17,525 nt of DNA from JAWLGW01 sp964569055. Lineage in GTDB: Bacteria > Planctomycetota > J058. Position 1 is the stretch's first letter, and every line of letters starts with the position of its first letter. This document shows positions 7,510-15,886 of the stretch, piece after piece. Where the stretch lies: positions 1-17,525 of the forward strand of contig CAZMSZ010000137.1 in NCBI GenBank assembly GCA_964569055.1, written 5' to 3'. The translations under genes were made by a program, and so were the position numbers. The notes under the pieces are model-generated. The model was given only the letters and a program-made list of their open reading frames with translations, searched no databases and was not told the origin of the DNA.

Positions 7510-7515
7510 ATGATA
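7510..7515 (-). promoter_or_regulatory. Candidate -10 element of the aminotransferase gene (leaderless start)
   Basis: TATCAT on the minus strand differs from TATAAT at one base and is rare in such GC-rich DNA. It ends 7 nt before the ATG at 7502, so transcription would begin at or next to the start codon, which agrees with the absence of a ribosome binding site. No good -35 hexamer is visible 16-18 nt upstream. Confidence 0.35.
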
Positions 7516-7644
7516 CCGCGCACGCGCCGGCGGTTCGCGGTCGCGCTTCTGGCCGGCGCGCGGTTCGCGTGAAATGAGTCGCGCGGGGGTTCCCATGCAA
7601 CAGCCGAGCACGACGGACGCGCCTGTCCCGCGCGGGGCGACGCC

Positions 7645-8688
7645 ATGAGCGCCGCGCGCGGCTGGGACCCGGCGCTGTGGCGCGAGCCGGGGACCGAGCT
7701 GGTGCTGCGCTACCTGAAGTACCGCTGGCTCCCCGACGTGCACGACCTCGTCGAGGCCAGCGTGGCGGGCCCGCGCCTCGCGCTCGACGACGTCGACCTC
7801 GACAAGGACCTGCGCGAGCTCGGCCGCGCCGCGGGCGGGCCGGCGTTCCTGGCGCGCCTGGCGGAGGACGTGCTCCGCGCGGGCGCGCCCGAGCCGCCCG
7901 CGGCCGCGCTGGCCCCGCTCGCGCCCGAGCTGGAGGCCGAGGGCGTGCTGCCGTTCCTGCGGCTGTTCGCGGTGAACGTCGCGTTCCGGCTGCGGACCGA
8001 CACCCTCCTCGCCGACCTCCTGGCGTTCACCGCCGAGGCCCCCGCGCCGCGCCCCGACCCGGCGCTGGTCGCCGCGCTGGTCGCGCGCGCCCGGCCGCGC
8101 GCCGAGGCGCGCGCGCTGCTCGAGGCCAGCCCGCTGGCGGGCGAGGAGCGCGACGCCGCGCTCGCCGCGGCGGAGCCGCCGCCGCTCCCGCCGCTGCTCG
8201 GCGCGCGGCTCCACCTCGAGGGGACCCACGAGGAGGTGGAGCGCGCGCTGACCCGCGCCCTGCGCCCGGCCACCCCGCTGGCCTGGCCGCTCGCCCGCAC
8301 CGCGCCCACCGCGCGCCGGTTCGTCGCCCTCCGCTCGCGCGGCGGGTGGACCACGCTCCTGGCCGAGGGCGACCGCCCCGAGCCCGCGCTGGCGCGGGCG
8401 CTGGCGCAGGCGGGCGGGCTGCCGCGCGTGGTCTGGGCGACGCTCGATCCGGGCGCGCCCGACGTGCTGGTCCTGGAGGGGACGCGCACGCTCGTCGACC
8501 GCGCGACGCTCGAGCAGCGGCTCGGCGCCGCGCCCGACGCGCAGGACGTGGCCGGGGCGCTGCGCGCGCTGGGCGTGCTCGACCTCGACCCGCTCCACCC
8601 GCGCAAGCTGCCGGAGCTGACCTACGCCGCCCTGATCGGCACCAGCCTGCGCAGCAAGGGCGCGTTCGGGCTGGCCTACTCTGGTTGA
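7645..8688 (+). CDS. Hypothetical protein, 347 aa
   Basis: I do not recognise this protein. It starts at ATG 7645; the frame is open upstream to a TGA at 7570 but holds no other start codon. The N-terminal 60 residues (WREPGTELVLRYLKYRWLPD, then VHDLVEASV) and a well-conserved-looking C-terminus (PELTYAALIGTSLRSKGAFG) frame an Ala/Arg/Leu/Pro-rich, mainly helical middle. Residues 225-282 (RRFVALRSRGGWTTLLAEGD, ALAQAGGLPRVVWATLDPG, DVLVLEGTRTLVD) look like an alternating beta region. There is no signal peptide, membrane segment or catalytic motif. Codon use fits the window, and it has no same-strand partner. A candidate 24-codon open frame (7574-7648) overlaps its start as ATGA. It is convergent with the secreted coiled-coil gene, 5 nt apart. 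Confidence 0.8.
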   Translation: MSAARGWDPALWREPGTELVLRYLKYRWLPDVHDLVEASVAGPRLALDDVDLDKDLRELGRAAGGPAFLARLAEDVLRAGAPEPPAAALAPLAPELEAEGVLPFLRLFAVNVAFRLRTDTLLADLLAFTAEAPAPRPDPALVAALVARARPRAEARALLEASPLAGEERDAALAAAEPPPLPPLLGARLHLEGTHEEVERALTRALRPATPLAWPLARTAPTARRFVALRSRGGWTTLLAEGDRPEPALARALAQAGGLPRVVWATLDPGAPDVLVLEGTRTLVDRATLEQRLGAAPDAQDVAGALRALGVLDLDPLHPRKLPELTYAALIGTSLRSKGAFGLAYSG

Positions 8689-8693
8689 GTGAG

Positions 8694-9614
8694 CTACTCC
8701 CCGCAGCCCGACGGCGCGACCACGATCGTGCCGGCGCGCGAGCGGCGCACCACCTTGACCTTGGCGCGCGGGCGGGCGGGCCTCAGCAGCGGGCGGCGCA
8801 TGATCGGCTGCAGCCCGGGGTCCTCGCAGCTCGGCGGCGCGACCACCCGGCGGCGCCGGCGGGTCCAGCGGCCCTGGTCCTCGAGCTGATCGAGCCGCTC
8901 GCGCAGGGCCTCGGTCTCGCCGCGCTGGCGCTGCAGCTCGGCCTCGAGGGCGCGGACCTCCGCCATGCGCGCGCGCTGCGCGCGGATCCGCCCGATCGCC
9001 TGCACGCGCCGCTCGCGCTCGGCGGCCGCCGCCTCCTGCGCGCGGGCCTCGGCCTCGGCCGCCTGCTGCGCGGCGCGGGCCGCCTCGTCCTCGAGCCGCC
9101 GCAGCGCGCGGCGCGCCTCCTCGTGGTCCGGCTCGGCGGCGCAGGCCTGCTCGGCCAGCCAGCGGCGCACCTCGAGCGAGTAGCCGCTCTCGCCGGCCCA
9201 GGCCAGGATCGTCAGGTAGTCGGTCGCGCGCCCGCTGCCGCGGACCGCGTCCACGCGCCGCTGCAGCTCGAGCCCCTTCACCATGCTCTCGAGCTGCTCG
9301 GCCCGCGCGCTCAGGCCGTGGTCGCGCGCCCACTTGGCGAGGCGCTGCACCTGCGCGGGGTCGGACATGTCGACGTCGCGCGCCCGCTCGCCGAACTGCT
9401 CCTCGGGCGTGGCCTTGAGCTCGACCCGTGCGACCTGCTTGGCGGAGAACGCGAACCGGCCGCCTTGGACCTCGAGCGTGAGCAGGTCGGCGGTGTGCGA
9501 CACGACCTTGCCCACCAGCACGCGCCCGTTGGTCAGGTGCACCTCGTCCGCGCGGAGGGCGCTGGGGACCGCGAGCAGGGAGGCGGCGACGAACCAGGCC
9601 AGGGGGGACCTCAT
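8694..9614 (-). CDS. Secreted coiled-coil protein with N-terminal 'LTNGRVLVGKVV' domain
   Basis: 306 aa, ATG 9614 with GAGGAG 5 nt upstream. The signal peptide MRSPLAWFVAASLLAVPSALRA is probably cut before D23. Residues 23-65 (DEVHLTNGRVLVGKVVSHTA, TLEVQGGRFAFSAKQVARVE) form a small beta domain that I associate with many exported planctomycete proteins ('nGr.leGkV'), whose role is not known. Residues 84-155 are helical and TPR-like; 160-248 are Ala/Glu/Arg/Gln-rich with heptad character and should be a long coiled coil; the tail from 250 is basic (RRRRR, then KVKVVRRSRAG) and ends in two Cys-containing segments (C263 and C304) that could form a disulfide. It likely acts in the periplasm or at the cell surface as a structural or scaffold protein. 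It stands alone, divergent from the large lipoprotein gene. Confidence 0.88.
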   Translation of the reverse strand: MRSPLAWFVAASLLAVPSALRADEVHLTNGRVLVGKVVSHTADLLTLEVQGGRFAFSAKQVARVELKATPEEQFGERARDVDMSDPAQVQRLAKWARDHGLSARAEQLESMVKGLELQRRVDAVRGSGRATDYLTILAWAGESGYSLEVRRWLAEQACAAEPDHEEARRALRRLEDEAARAAQQAAEAEARAQEAAAAERERRVQAIGRIRAQRARMAEVRALEAELQRQRGETEALRERLDQLEDQGRWTRRRRRVVAPPSCEDPGLQPIMRRPLLRPARPRAKVKVVRRSRAGTIVVAPSGCGE

Positions 9615-9866
9615 GCGAACTCCTCGAGCGAAGGGAACGGCGGCTCCGTCCCTGGAATTCCACGGTAGTGACCGCTCCACGAACGCTCCAGGGGTCGGCG
9701 CCAAACCGTGCTTGTGCCGCACGCCACCTTTCCGGGTTTTGGGTACGAGCCTCCGAAATCGGGGGCTGCCGTCAGCCGCAACTCTTTTGGTGACAACACG
9801 CTGTGGTCCGTAACTCCTGGCTCGACGTTTGTTCCCGGACGGCACTCGCCGGGAGGGAAGCGCCGC
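9615..9866. promoter_or_regulatory. Divergent intergenic region with hairpins
   Basis: These 252 bp separate two exported-protein genes and should hold both promoters. Visible are a stem GGGA(A)CGG/CCGTCCC (9633-9640 with 9646-9652, in the leader of the minus-strand gene), the perfect palindrome TGGAATTCCA (9653-9662) and a hairpin GGCTG-CCGT-CAGCC (9764-9777). TTGGTG at 9788-9793 followed 17 nt later by GTAACT is only a weak promoter match for the plus-strand gene. No further gene is seen. Confidence 0.3.
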
Positions 9867-12815
9867 ATGCGTCGTCGGACCAGCGCCCTGCTCTGTTGGC
9901 TGCTCGCCTTCGCCCAGGGCCTGTGGACCCTGGGGTGCCAGGACTCGATCTCGACCAGCGGGAGCGGCGGGCGCGCCAGCACCGTCGGCGCGATCCTCGC
10001 CGCGCAGGACCTCGGTCAGCTCGCGTTCTCGCTCTACCGCCACTCGATCGCGAGCCAGCCGGCCGGCGCGGCTCGCGACGCGCAGCTCGCCGCCCTCGAC
10101 GGGCGGCGCGACCCGTTCGTGCGCGCGGTCAACGACATCGCCAACGTCCGCACCCTCCAGGGCGTCTCGCAGACCGCCGAGGCGCTGTTCGCCCTGGTCG
10201 ACGACGACACGCTCCCCACCCTCGCCAACCACGCGGCCGACGTGCTCGGGCGCCTCGCGAACGACCCCGCCGCGCTCGACGCGCTCGCGCGCCTGCTCCA
10301 GGCGCCGCAGCACGAGGCGCTGCCCACGCGCGACGCGCTGCGCCTGCTCGGGCGCATGTTCAACTACCCCGCGACCGAGCAGCTGTGGCACGCCACCGCC
10401 CGGTTGATCGAGGAGAACGACGGGGTCGACGCCAACGGGCAGCCCAACGGCGAGCCGACGCTGGTCCAGGACCTGCTCGCGTTCCTCCAGGGTCAGCTGC
10501 AGCGCGCCGGGCAGAGCGGCGCCGGCGGGCCGCGCCTGGCGGCCGCCCTCGACGAGCTCTCGCGCGCCATGACCGAGGAGGCCTCGGTCCGCGGGACGTT
10601 CGACTTCGGCGCGCCCGAGTGGATCGTGCGGGTCGACGCGCGCGGCCTGCCGCGCGTCGCCACCGACCCGGCCACCGGCCGCCTGTATGCGCCGTTCGAG
10701 GACGCCGACGGCGACGGCCTGGCCGACGTCGACGCGCAGGGGCGCTTCGTCGACGCGCAGGGCGCGCCGCTCGACCTGCCCACGTTCGGCGAGCCGGGCG
10801 CCCCCGGGTTCGACGTCGCCGGGCGCGCCACGGCGCCCTCGGGCGCGCCGCTCTACGTGTACGCCGACGCCAAGCGGACCAACCTCGCCCTCCACCTCCA
10901 GCTCGTCGGCGACCTCCTGGCGCGCGACGCGGAGCGGAGCGGCCTCGCGGTCCTGGAGCCCGCCCTCGGCGCGCCGCTCGCGAGCGGCGGCTACGACCCC
11001 GACGGCCCGCTGGGCGACCTGGCCTGGGGCGCGCTGGCCTGCTTCGAGCCGGACGTGGCCCCGCCCATGGTGCGCGCCGGGCAGGCGCTGCTCGAGCGCG
11101 ACCCGGCCCTGGCCGAGCGGCTGCTCGTCAGCATGGCGCGCGCGCTGCAGACGGGCGCCCGCGCCGCCGGCAACGGGCGGCTCGGCAGCCTGCGGCTGTC
11201 CGACCCGGCCATGGTCCAGCTCATGGACGACATGCTGCCGCTGACCGACGACCTGCTCGAGCAGCCCAGCTCGGGGGCGGTCTCGACCGCGCGGCACCTG
11301 TTCGACGTGCTGGCCGACCTGCGCCAGACCGCGCCCGACTTCCCGTATCAGTTCGCGCCCCTGTTCCGCTACGGGAGCGTGGCGCGCGAGGGCGCGCCCG
11401 ACGCCGACCGCAACACGATCGACGAGGCCGCCTCTATCGCGGTCGACGGCTCGCAGCCGGCCTGGATCGGGCAGAGCGACAACCGCTCCGCGGTGCACCA
11501 GCTGCTCGACCTGCTGGCGCGCACCGACGGCTGCAGCTTCTTCGGGCAGAACCTCGCGGTCCTCACGCTCGACACCATGGCGGACCGCAGCCCCGCCACG
11601 GTCGACACGCTGGTCGACATCCTCATGGCGCTGCCCGGGTTCTTCCCCGACCTGATCTGCTCGGGGCTCAGACGCGACCTCGCGGCGCTCGACGCGCTCG
11701 CGACCTCGGGCGCCCTCGACGCCTTCCTGCCGATCGCCAAGGCGTTCAAGGACCGCGGCGAGACCGAGCTCCTCGTCCGCCTGCTGGTGCGGCTGCAGCG
11801 CGACTACGAGCAGGTGCTCCGCCCGTTCGAGGAGGACCTCGCGCGGCTCCTCGAGAGCGGGGCGGCCGAGGCCTGCCTCGAGGCGCTCGAGCTCGGGCGC
11901 GGCGTCGCCGATCCGGTGAGCGGCGCCAACGCGCTCGACCTCACCGCGGCCGCCCTCGAGCGGCTGGTCGACGACGACGCCGCGCTGGCCGGGCCGCGCG
12001 GGACCGTGGCCCGCTCCCGGGCCCACCTCCTGCTCGAGCCGCTGCGCGAGTTCGAGCGGCGGATCCTGGCCGCCGGCCGCGGGGCGGAGCTCGACGCGCT
12101 GCTGGAGGCGGCCTCGGCCGTGTTCCTCGACCGCGTGACCGTCGGCGGCCAGGAGCAGCTCCGCAACGGCAGCCTGATCCCGCTCGCCGCGCGGGCGCTG
12201 TCCGCGCTGGCCAAGGCCCTCCCCGCCGACGCGCAGGACCGCTCGACCGAGGTGGCCGCGGCCCAGCAGGCCGTCCGCGACGCCCTGGGCGCGCGCGACC
12301 TCGTCACGCTGCTGGCGCTGGTCCGCACGATCGACGGCGCGCCCTCGCGCGACCTGATCCACCAGGGCGTGGTCGACCTGCTCACGCCCCAGCGGAGCGC
12401 GCCCGACGACATCTTCGGCGCCCTGGTCAAGGTGCTGGTGATCGTGCTCCAGAGCCCGCCCGACCCGGCCGCCCTGCGCGACCTCACCCCGTTCCTGGTC
12501 TCGGTGCTCGACCCCGCCAGCCCCCTGGTGCCCCAGACGATCCGCGCCTTCGAGCGCCTGCTCACGGCGGACCAAGGCCGGACCGTGCTCAACGTGATCC
12601 GCGCCGCCCTCAACCCCGCGCCCGGCGAGACCAGCTCGCCCGCGGAGGTGATCCTCGAGACCGTGCAGGCGGTCCGCGCCGCCGGCGCCGGGGGAGGCCC
12701 CCTCGACGCCGCGCAGCTCGCGAGCTGGCTGCGCGCGGCGGTCGACTTCATAGGCGACGACCAGACCGGCCTGGGCTGGGTGTTCGTCCAGATCCGCGCG
12801 CGCAAGGTGACCTGA
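9867..12815 (+). CDS. Large alpha-helical lipoprotein with EF-hand-like calcium loop
   Basis: 982 aa, ATG 9867 with GGGAGGGAAG 6 nt upstream; the frame is open 53 codons further up, but that part lacks a signal. Residues 1-23 (MRRRTSALLCWLLAFAQGLW and TLG) precede C24, a plausible lipidation site although Thr at -3 is not ideal. The mature protein is almost wholly helical, with repeated Leu/Ala/Asp-rich segments of about 35-45 residues (for example ALFALVDDDTLPTLANHAAD, LLARLLQAP-type and VTLLALVRTIDG), resembling HEAT/ARM or TPR solenoids. Residues 279-289 (DADGDGLADVD) are an EF-hand/thrombospondin-3-type calcium-binding loop, inside a non-helical insert (about 245-335) that follows FDFGAPEWIVRVDARG. 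No catalytic residues are seen. Probably anchored at the outer membrane or periplasmic side as a binding or scaffold protein; I do not know the family. Convergent with the GT2-like gene, 12 nt apart. Confidence 0.88.
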   Translation: MRRRTSALLCWLLAFAQGLWTLGCQDSISTSGSGGRASTVGAILAAQDLGQLAFSLYRHSIASQPAGAARDAQLAALDGRRDPFVRAVNDIANVRTLQGVSQTAEALFALVDDDTLPTLANHAADVLGRLANDPAALDALARLLQAPQHEALPTRDALRLLGRMFNYPATEQLWHATARLIEENDGVDANGQPNGEPTLVQDLLAFLQGQLQRAGQSGAGGPRLAAALDELSRAMTEEASVRGTFDFGAPEWIVRVDARGLPRVATDPATGRLYAPFEDADGDGLADVDAQGRFVDAQGAPLDLPTFGEPGAPGFDVAGRATAPSGAPLYVYADAKRTNLALHLQLVGDLLARDAERSGLAVLEPALGAPLASGGYDPDGPLGDLAWGALACFEPDVAPPMVRAGQALLERDPALAERLLVSMARALQTGARAAGNGRLGSLRLSDPAMVQLMDDMLPLTDDLLEQPSSGAVSTARHLFDVLADLRQTAPDFPYQFAPLFRYGSVAREGAPDADRNTIDEAASIAVDGSQPAWIGQSDNRSAVHQLLDLLARTDGCSFFGQNLAVLTLDTMADRSPATVDTLVDILMALPGFFPDLICSGLRRDLAALDALATSGALDAFLPIAKAFKDRGETELLVRLLVRLQRDYEQVLRPFEEDLARLLESGAAEACLEALELGRGVADPVSGANALDLTAAALERLVDDDAALAGPRGTVARSRAHLLLEPLREFERRILAAGRGAELDALLEAASAVFLDRVTVGGQEQLRNGSLIPLAARALSALAKALPADAQDRSTEVAAAQQAVRDALGARDLVTLLALVRTIDGAPSRDLIHQGVVDLLTPQRSAPDDIFGALVKVLVIVLQSPPDPAALRDLTPFLVSVLDPASPLVPQTIRAFERLLTADQGRTVLNVIRAALNPAPGETSSPAEVILETVQAVRAAGAGGGPLDAAQLASWLRAAVDFIGDDQTGLGWVFVQIRARKVT

Positions 12816-12827
12816 GCGCGGCCGCTC

Positions 12828-13700
12828 CTACCGCGCCAGCGTCTTCTGCACGAAGTTCAGGAACTGGTAGCGCCGCCCCTTGAAGTAGCCGGGGGCCGCG
12901 CGCACGGCCTCGTCGAACAGCTTGCCCGCGCGGACGTAGTCCTCGGCGCGGTAGTGGTGCTTGCCGATCGCGACCAGGTGCCGCGCCAGGCGGACGCGGA
13001 GGCGCGCCTCGAGGCTGGGATCGAGCGGCTCGGGGGCGTAGAGCACCCCGACCAGGACCTTGACCAGCTCCTCCTGGACGAGCACGTCGTCGATCTCGGC
13101 GAGCCGCTCGGCGAGCACCGCGGGGTGGAACGCGAACGCGCCGCGGCGCGCCAGGGCCAGGGTCAGGTCGAGGCGCAGCGCCCAGGAGGTGGCGTACGGG
13201 CCCTGGGGCGCGGCCGGCAGCGCGGCCCGGCGCCACACCAGGGCCGCCGCGGCCGAGATCAGGTGCTTGTCGCTGACCGCGCGCCCGAGCACCTCGCCGG
13301 CCCGCCCGTCCTCGGGGCGCACGCGGACCTGGGGGCCGGTGTGGACCGCCGTGCGGCCGTAGGAGGCGACCGCGGCCGGCTCCCCGTCGAGCCCGGCGAC
13401 CTGGCGGACCAGCGCGCCGGTGGCCAGCCACTCGTGCCCGTCGACGATCGCGGCGTACTCGGTGGTGGCGTCGCGGAGGGCGCGGTTGCGCGCCTCGCTC
13501 CGCGGGGCCGCGCCGACGTCGAGCAGCGTGGCGTCGCCCTCGAACGGGACGAGCGCGTCGGCCAGCGCCCCGCCGATCGGGCCGACCACGATCACCCGGG
13601 CGACCCCGCCCTCCTGCTCGATCACCGACTCCAGGGCCGCCACGACCTGCCGGGGCTCGGCGGCGCAGGCGTCGACCACGACCGTAATGGGGAGCGCCAT
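12828..13700 (-). CDS. GT2-like glycosyltransferase-fold protein with C-terminal TPR-like helices
   Basis: 290 aa. The N-terminal half follows the GT-A plan of family-2 glycosyltransferases: strand ITVVVDA (5-11), helix AALESVIEQ (21-29), strand RVIVVGP (35-41), ARNRALRDATTEYAAIVDGHEW (70-91), where GT2 enzymes read 'ARN.gl..A.GeyiaflDaDD'. Here the metal-binding DxD is DGH (87-89), so the second Asp is missing; it may be a degenerate enzyme, use another ligand, or only bind sugar nucleotide. The region 168-215 is helical, and 240-290 (HHYRAEDYVRAGKLFDEAVR, then APGYFKGRRYQFLNFVQKTL) is a TPR-like unit with a basic end. No membrane segment. ATG 13700 starts 6 nt after the stop of the ABC permease-CPBP gene with no clear ribosome binding site, so it should be co-transcribed with the ABC genes. 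Substrate unknown. Confidence 0.8.
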   Translation of the reverse strand: MALPITVVVDACAAEPRQVVAALESVIEQEGGVARVIVVGPIGGALADALVPFEGDATLLDVGAAPRSEARNRALRDATTEYAAIVDGHEWLATGALVRQVAGLDGEPAAVASYGRTAVHTGPQVRVRPEDGRAGEVLGRAVSDKHLISAAAALVWRRAALPAAPQGPYATSWALRLDLTLALARRGAFAFHPAVLAERLAEIDDVLVQEELVKVLVGVLYAPEPLDPSLEARLRVRLARHLVAIGKHHYRAEDYVRAGKLFDEAVRAAPGYFKGRRYQFLNFVQKTLAR

Positions 13701-13706
13701 GGCGGC

Positions 13707-15886
13707 TCAGTCTACCGCGGCGGCCGGCTCGGATCGGGGCCGGAGGTGCACCAGCAGCGCCACCCCGAGCCCGAGCGCCCCCAGCCCGATCGCGCGCAGC
13801 GGCCAGGTCGAGCGGACGTCGAGCTCGCCGCCGCTCACGACCAGGCCCGTCCGCTCGAGCGCCTCGAGCCAGGGCTCCAGGCCGAGGGCCGCCGCGTTGT
13901 ACAGGGCGTGCAGCGCGATCGCCGGGAGGAGGCTCCCCGAGCGGACCACGAGCGCGCCGAGCGCCAGCCCCATCAGGAAGGTCGGGAGCAAGCGCACCGG
14001 GTCGAGGTGGAGCGCCGCGAAGATCAGCGCGCTGACCACCACCGCGGTCACCGTCCCGCTCCCGTTGCGCAGCCCGCTCAGCACGAACCCGCGCACGAGC
14101 AGCTCCTCACAGACCGCGGGCAGCACGGCCAGGAGCAGGAGCAGCGCCGGCCAGGGGAGCGCCTCCAGCGGCGCGGTCGCCTTGCGCGCCGCCTCGAGCT
14201 CGGCCGGGCCGACCTCCACCAGCCCGCGCACCAGCCGGAGCACGTCGAGCTGCAGCACCAGGCAGCCGAGCGCGAGCAGGGCGGCCGCCGCGAACGCCGC
14301 CGGGGGGGCGGCGCGCAGGCGGAAGGTGGCCCGGAGGTCGCAGCCCAGCGCCCGCGCGGTGGCGAGCGCCGGGAGCGCCACCAGCCCGATCAGGGTGGCC
14401 ACCAGCCCGCCGACGACGCCGCGCGCCTGCAGCGGCGCCCCGACCACGATCAGCAGCACGAGGACCGCCAGGCCGAGCAGGAGCGCGTGGGCGAGGGTCG
14501 GCTCGCCGCGCCCGCCGGAGCGCGCGCGCAGCCCGAGCAGGTCGAGCCCTTCGGCGGCGGCCGGGCGCCACAGCACCTCCTCGCGCTCGAACAGGGCCCC
14601 CACCCAGCGCACTCCCAGCGCGGCGTAGACGGCGCTCGAGCCGACCACCAGCAGGACCGCCCAGGCGCTGGCGGTGCCCGCGAGCAGCGCCTTGGTCAGC
14701 AGCGTGGCGCCGAGCACCGGCACCAGGCACAGGGCCGGCGTGGGCTCCAGCCCGGGCAGCATCACGGCCATCGCGGGGCCCAGCGCGACGAGCATCAGCG
14801 GCGTCAGGTAGGCCTGCGCCTCCTTGAACGAGGTGGCGAAGGTCGAGATCGCGAGCGAGAGCGCCGAGAACAGGACCACCAGCGGGAGGAGCACCACGAG
14901 CAGCACCGCCAGGGAGGCGGGCGCGACCCCGATCCCGGGCAGCATGCCGCCCGCGAGCAGGGACGCCGACGTGAACGTCACCCCGATGCTGAGGACGTTG
15001 AGGAGGGCGTAGGTGCTGGCGACCGTGGTGACCGCCGCCAGCTTGCCCATTGCGAGATACACCCGAGCGGCCGGGGCGAGCAGCAGCGTCTCGAGCGTGC
15101 CGCGCTCCTTCTCGCCGGTCCCGAGGTCGAGCGCCGGGAAGAACGCGCCGGTCAGCGCGAGCACGACCAGCGCCACCGCGATCCCGCGTGCGAGGGCCGC
15201 CCCCTCGGGGGCCCGGTCGACCGCGCGCAGCTCCACGGGGCGGAGCGCCGCGCGCGGGATCCCCTCGGCGGCGAGGCGCTCGGAGACCAGCGCCTCGCGC
15301 CACTCGGCCACGGCCGCCTCAACCCGCGCGCGCGCGAAGCGCGAGGCGTCGACCCCCCCGTTGAACAGCACCTCCACCGTGACGGGCGGCGCCGCCAGCG
15401 CGGCCACGTCGACCGGGGGCACCTCGCGGAGCACGGCCGCGATCGAGCGCTCGGCGAGCGCGCGCTCGTAGGCCGCCGCGTCGGCCCCNNNNNNNNNNNN
15501 NNNNNNNNNNNNNNNNNNNNNNNNNNNNNNNNNNNNNNNNNNNNNNNNNNNNNNNNNNNNNNNNNNNNNNNNNNNNNNNNNNNNNNNNGCGGGCCCGCCG
15601 CAGGCTCGGCCGGCGCGGGGGAGTCCGGCGGGTCGCCGCTCCGCTCGAGCAGCTCGCGCAGCCCGGCCGGCAGTCGGTCGAGGGCCTCGACCCACACCAC
15701 GTGCTCCTCGCGGGCGAGCTTGCGCACCTGCATGCTGATCCCCGCCAGCATGGCGGCCGTGAGCAGCGGGTAGGCCAGGACCGGCACGAGGAGCATGACC
15801 ACCAGGCTGCGCCGGTCCCGCAGCACCTCCAGCAGCTCCTTGCGGGCGAGCACGCGCACGGTGCGCCAGCGGACGTCAGGCGTCAC
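13707..15886 (-). CDS. ABC-2 type (NatB-like) permease fused to CPBP intramembrane metalloprotease, interrupted by assembly gap
   Basis: One gene split by 100 Ns (15489-15588). Start GTG 15886 with GGGGAGG upstream; it overlaps the ATPase gene by 11 nt. The N-terminus (RVLARKELLEVLRDRRSLVV, then MLLVPVLAYPLLTAAMLAG) is the cytoplasmic entry helix and first membrane helix of ABC-2 permeases. A large external loop follows and contains the gap. Beyond it come further helices and the ABC-2 signature DLGTGEKERGTLETLLLAP near 15090-15140, then a series of hydrophobic helices. The C-terminal third is a CPBP/Abi domain with EELLVRGF (EE at 14103-14108, Arg at 14091-14093), FAALH (Phe 14019-14021, His 14007-14009) and HALYN (His 13908-13910, Asn 13896-13898), all the proposed metal-site residues. 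Frames on the two sides disagree by one base, as expected if the true gap is not 100 nt. Such fusions are, to my knowledge, typical of planctomycetes. Role: export of an unknown substrate plus possible membrane proteolysis. Confidence 0.92.
15489..15588. other. Assembly gap (100 N)
   Basis: Exactly 100 Ns, the conventional placeholder for a scaffold gap of unknown length. It lies in the large external loop region of the permease gene, and the reading frames on the two sides do not match across 100 nt. Confidence 0.99.

Noticed and set aside
9764..9790. Hairpin GGCTG-CCGT-CAGCC followed by CTTTT as a terminator
   Set aside because: Only 5 bp of stem, a short T run 5 nt away, and no plus-strand gene upstream that it would terminate.
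8694..12575. Continuous minus-strand open frame of 1293 codons
   Set aside because: Only its last part (from 9614) is a gene. The rest is antisense to the large lipoprotein and has Arg/Gly/Val/Ala-rich, domain-free content typical of GC-rich shadow frames.
12954..15773. Plus-strand open frame of 939 codons across the N gap
   Set aside because: Antisense to the ABC permease and GT2-like genes; Gln/Arg/Gly/His-rich with no domain, while the minus strand shows clear motifs.
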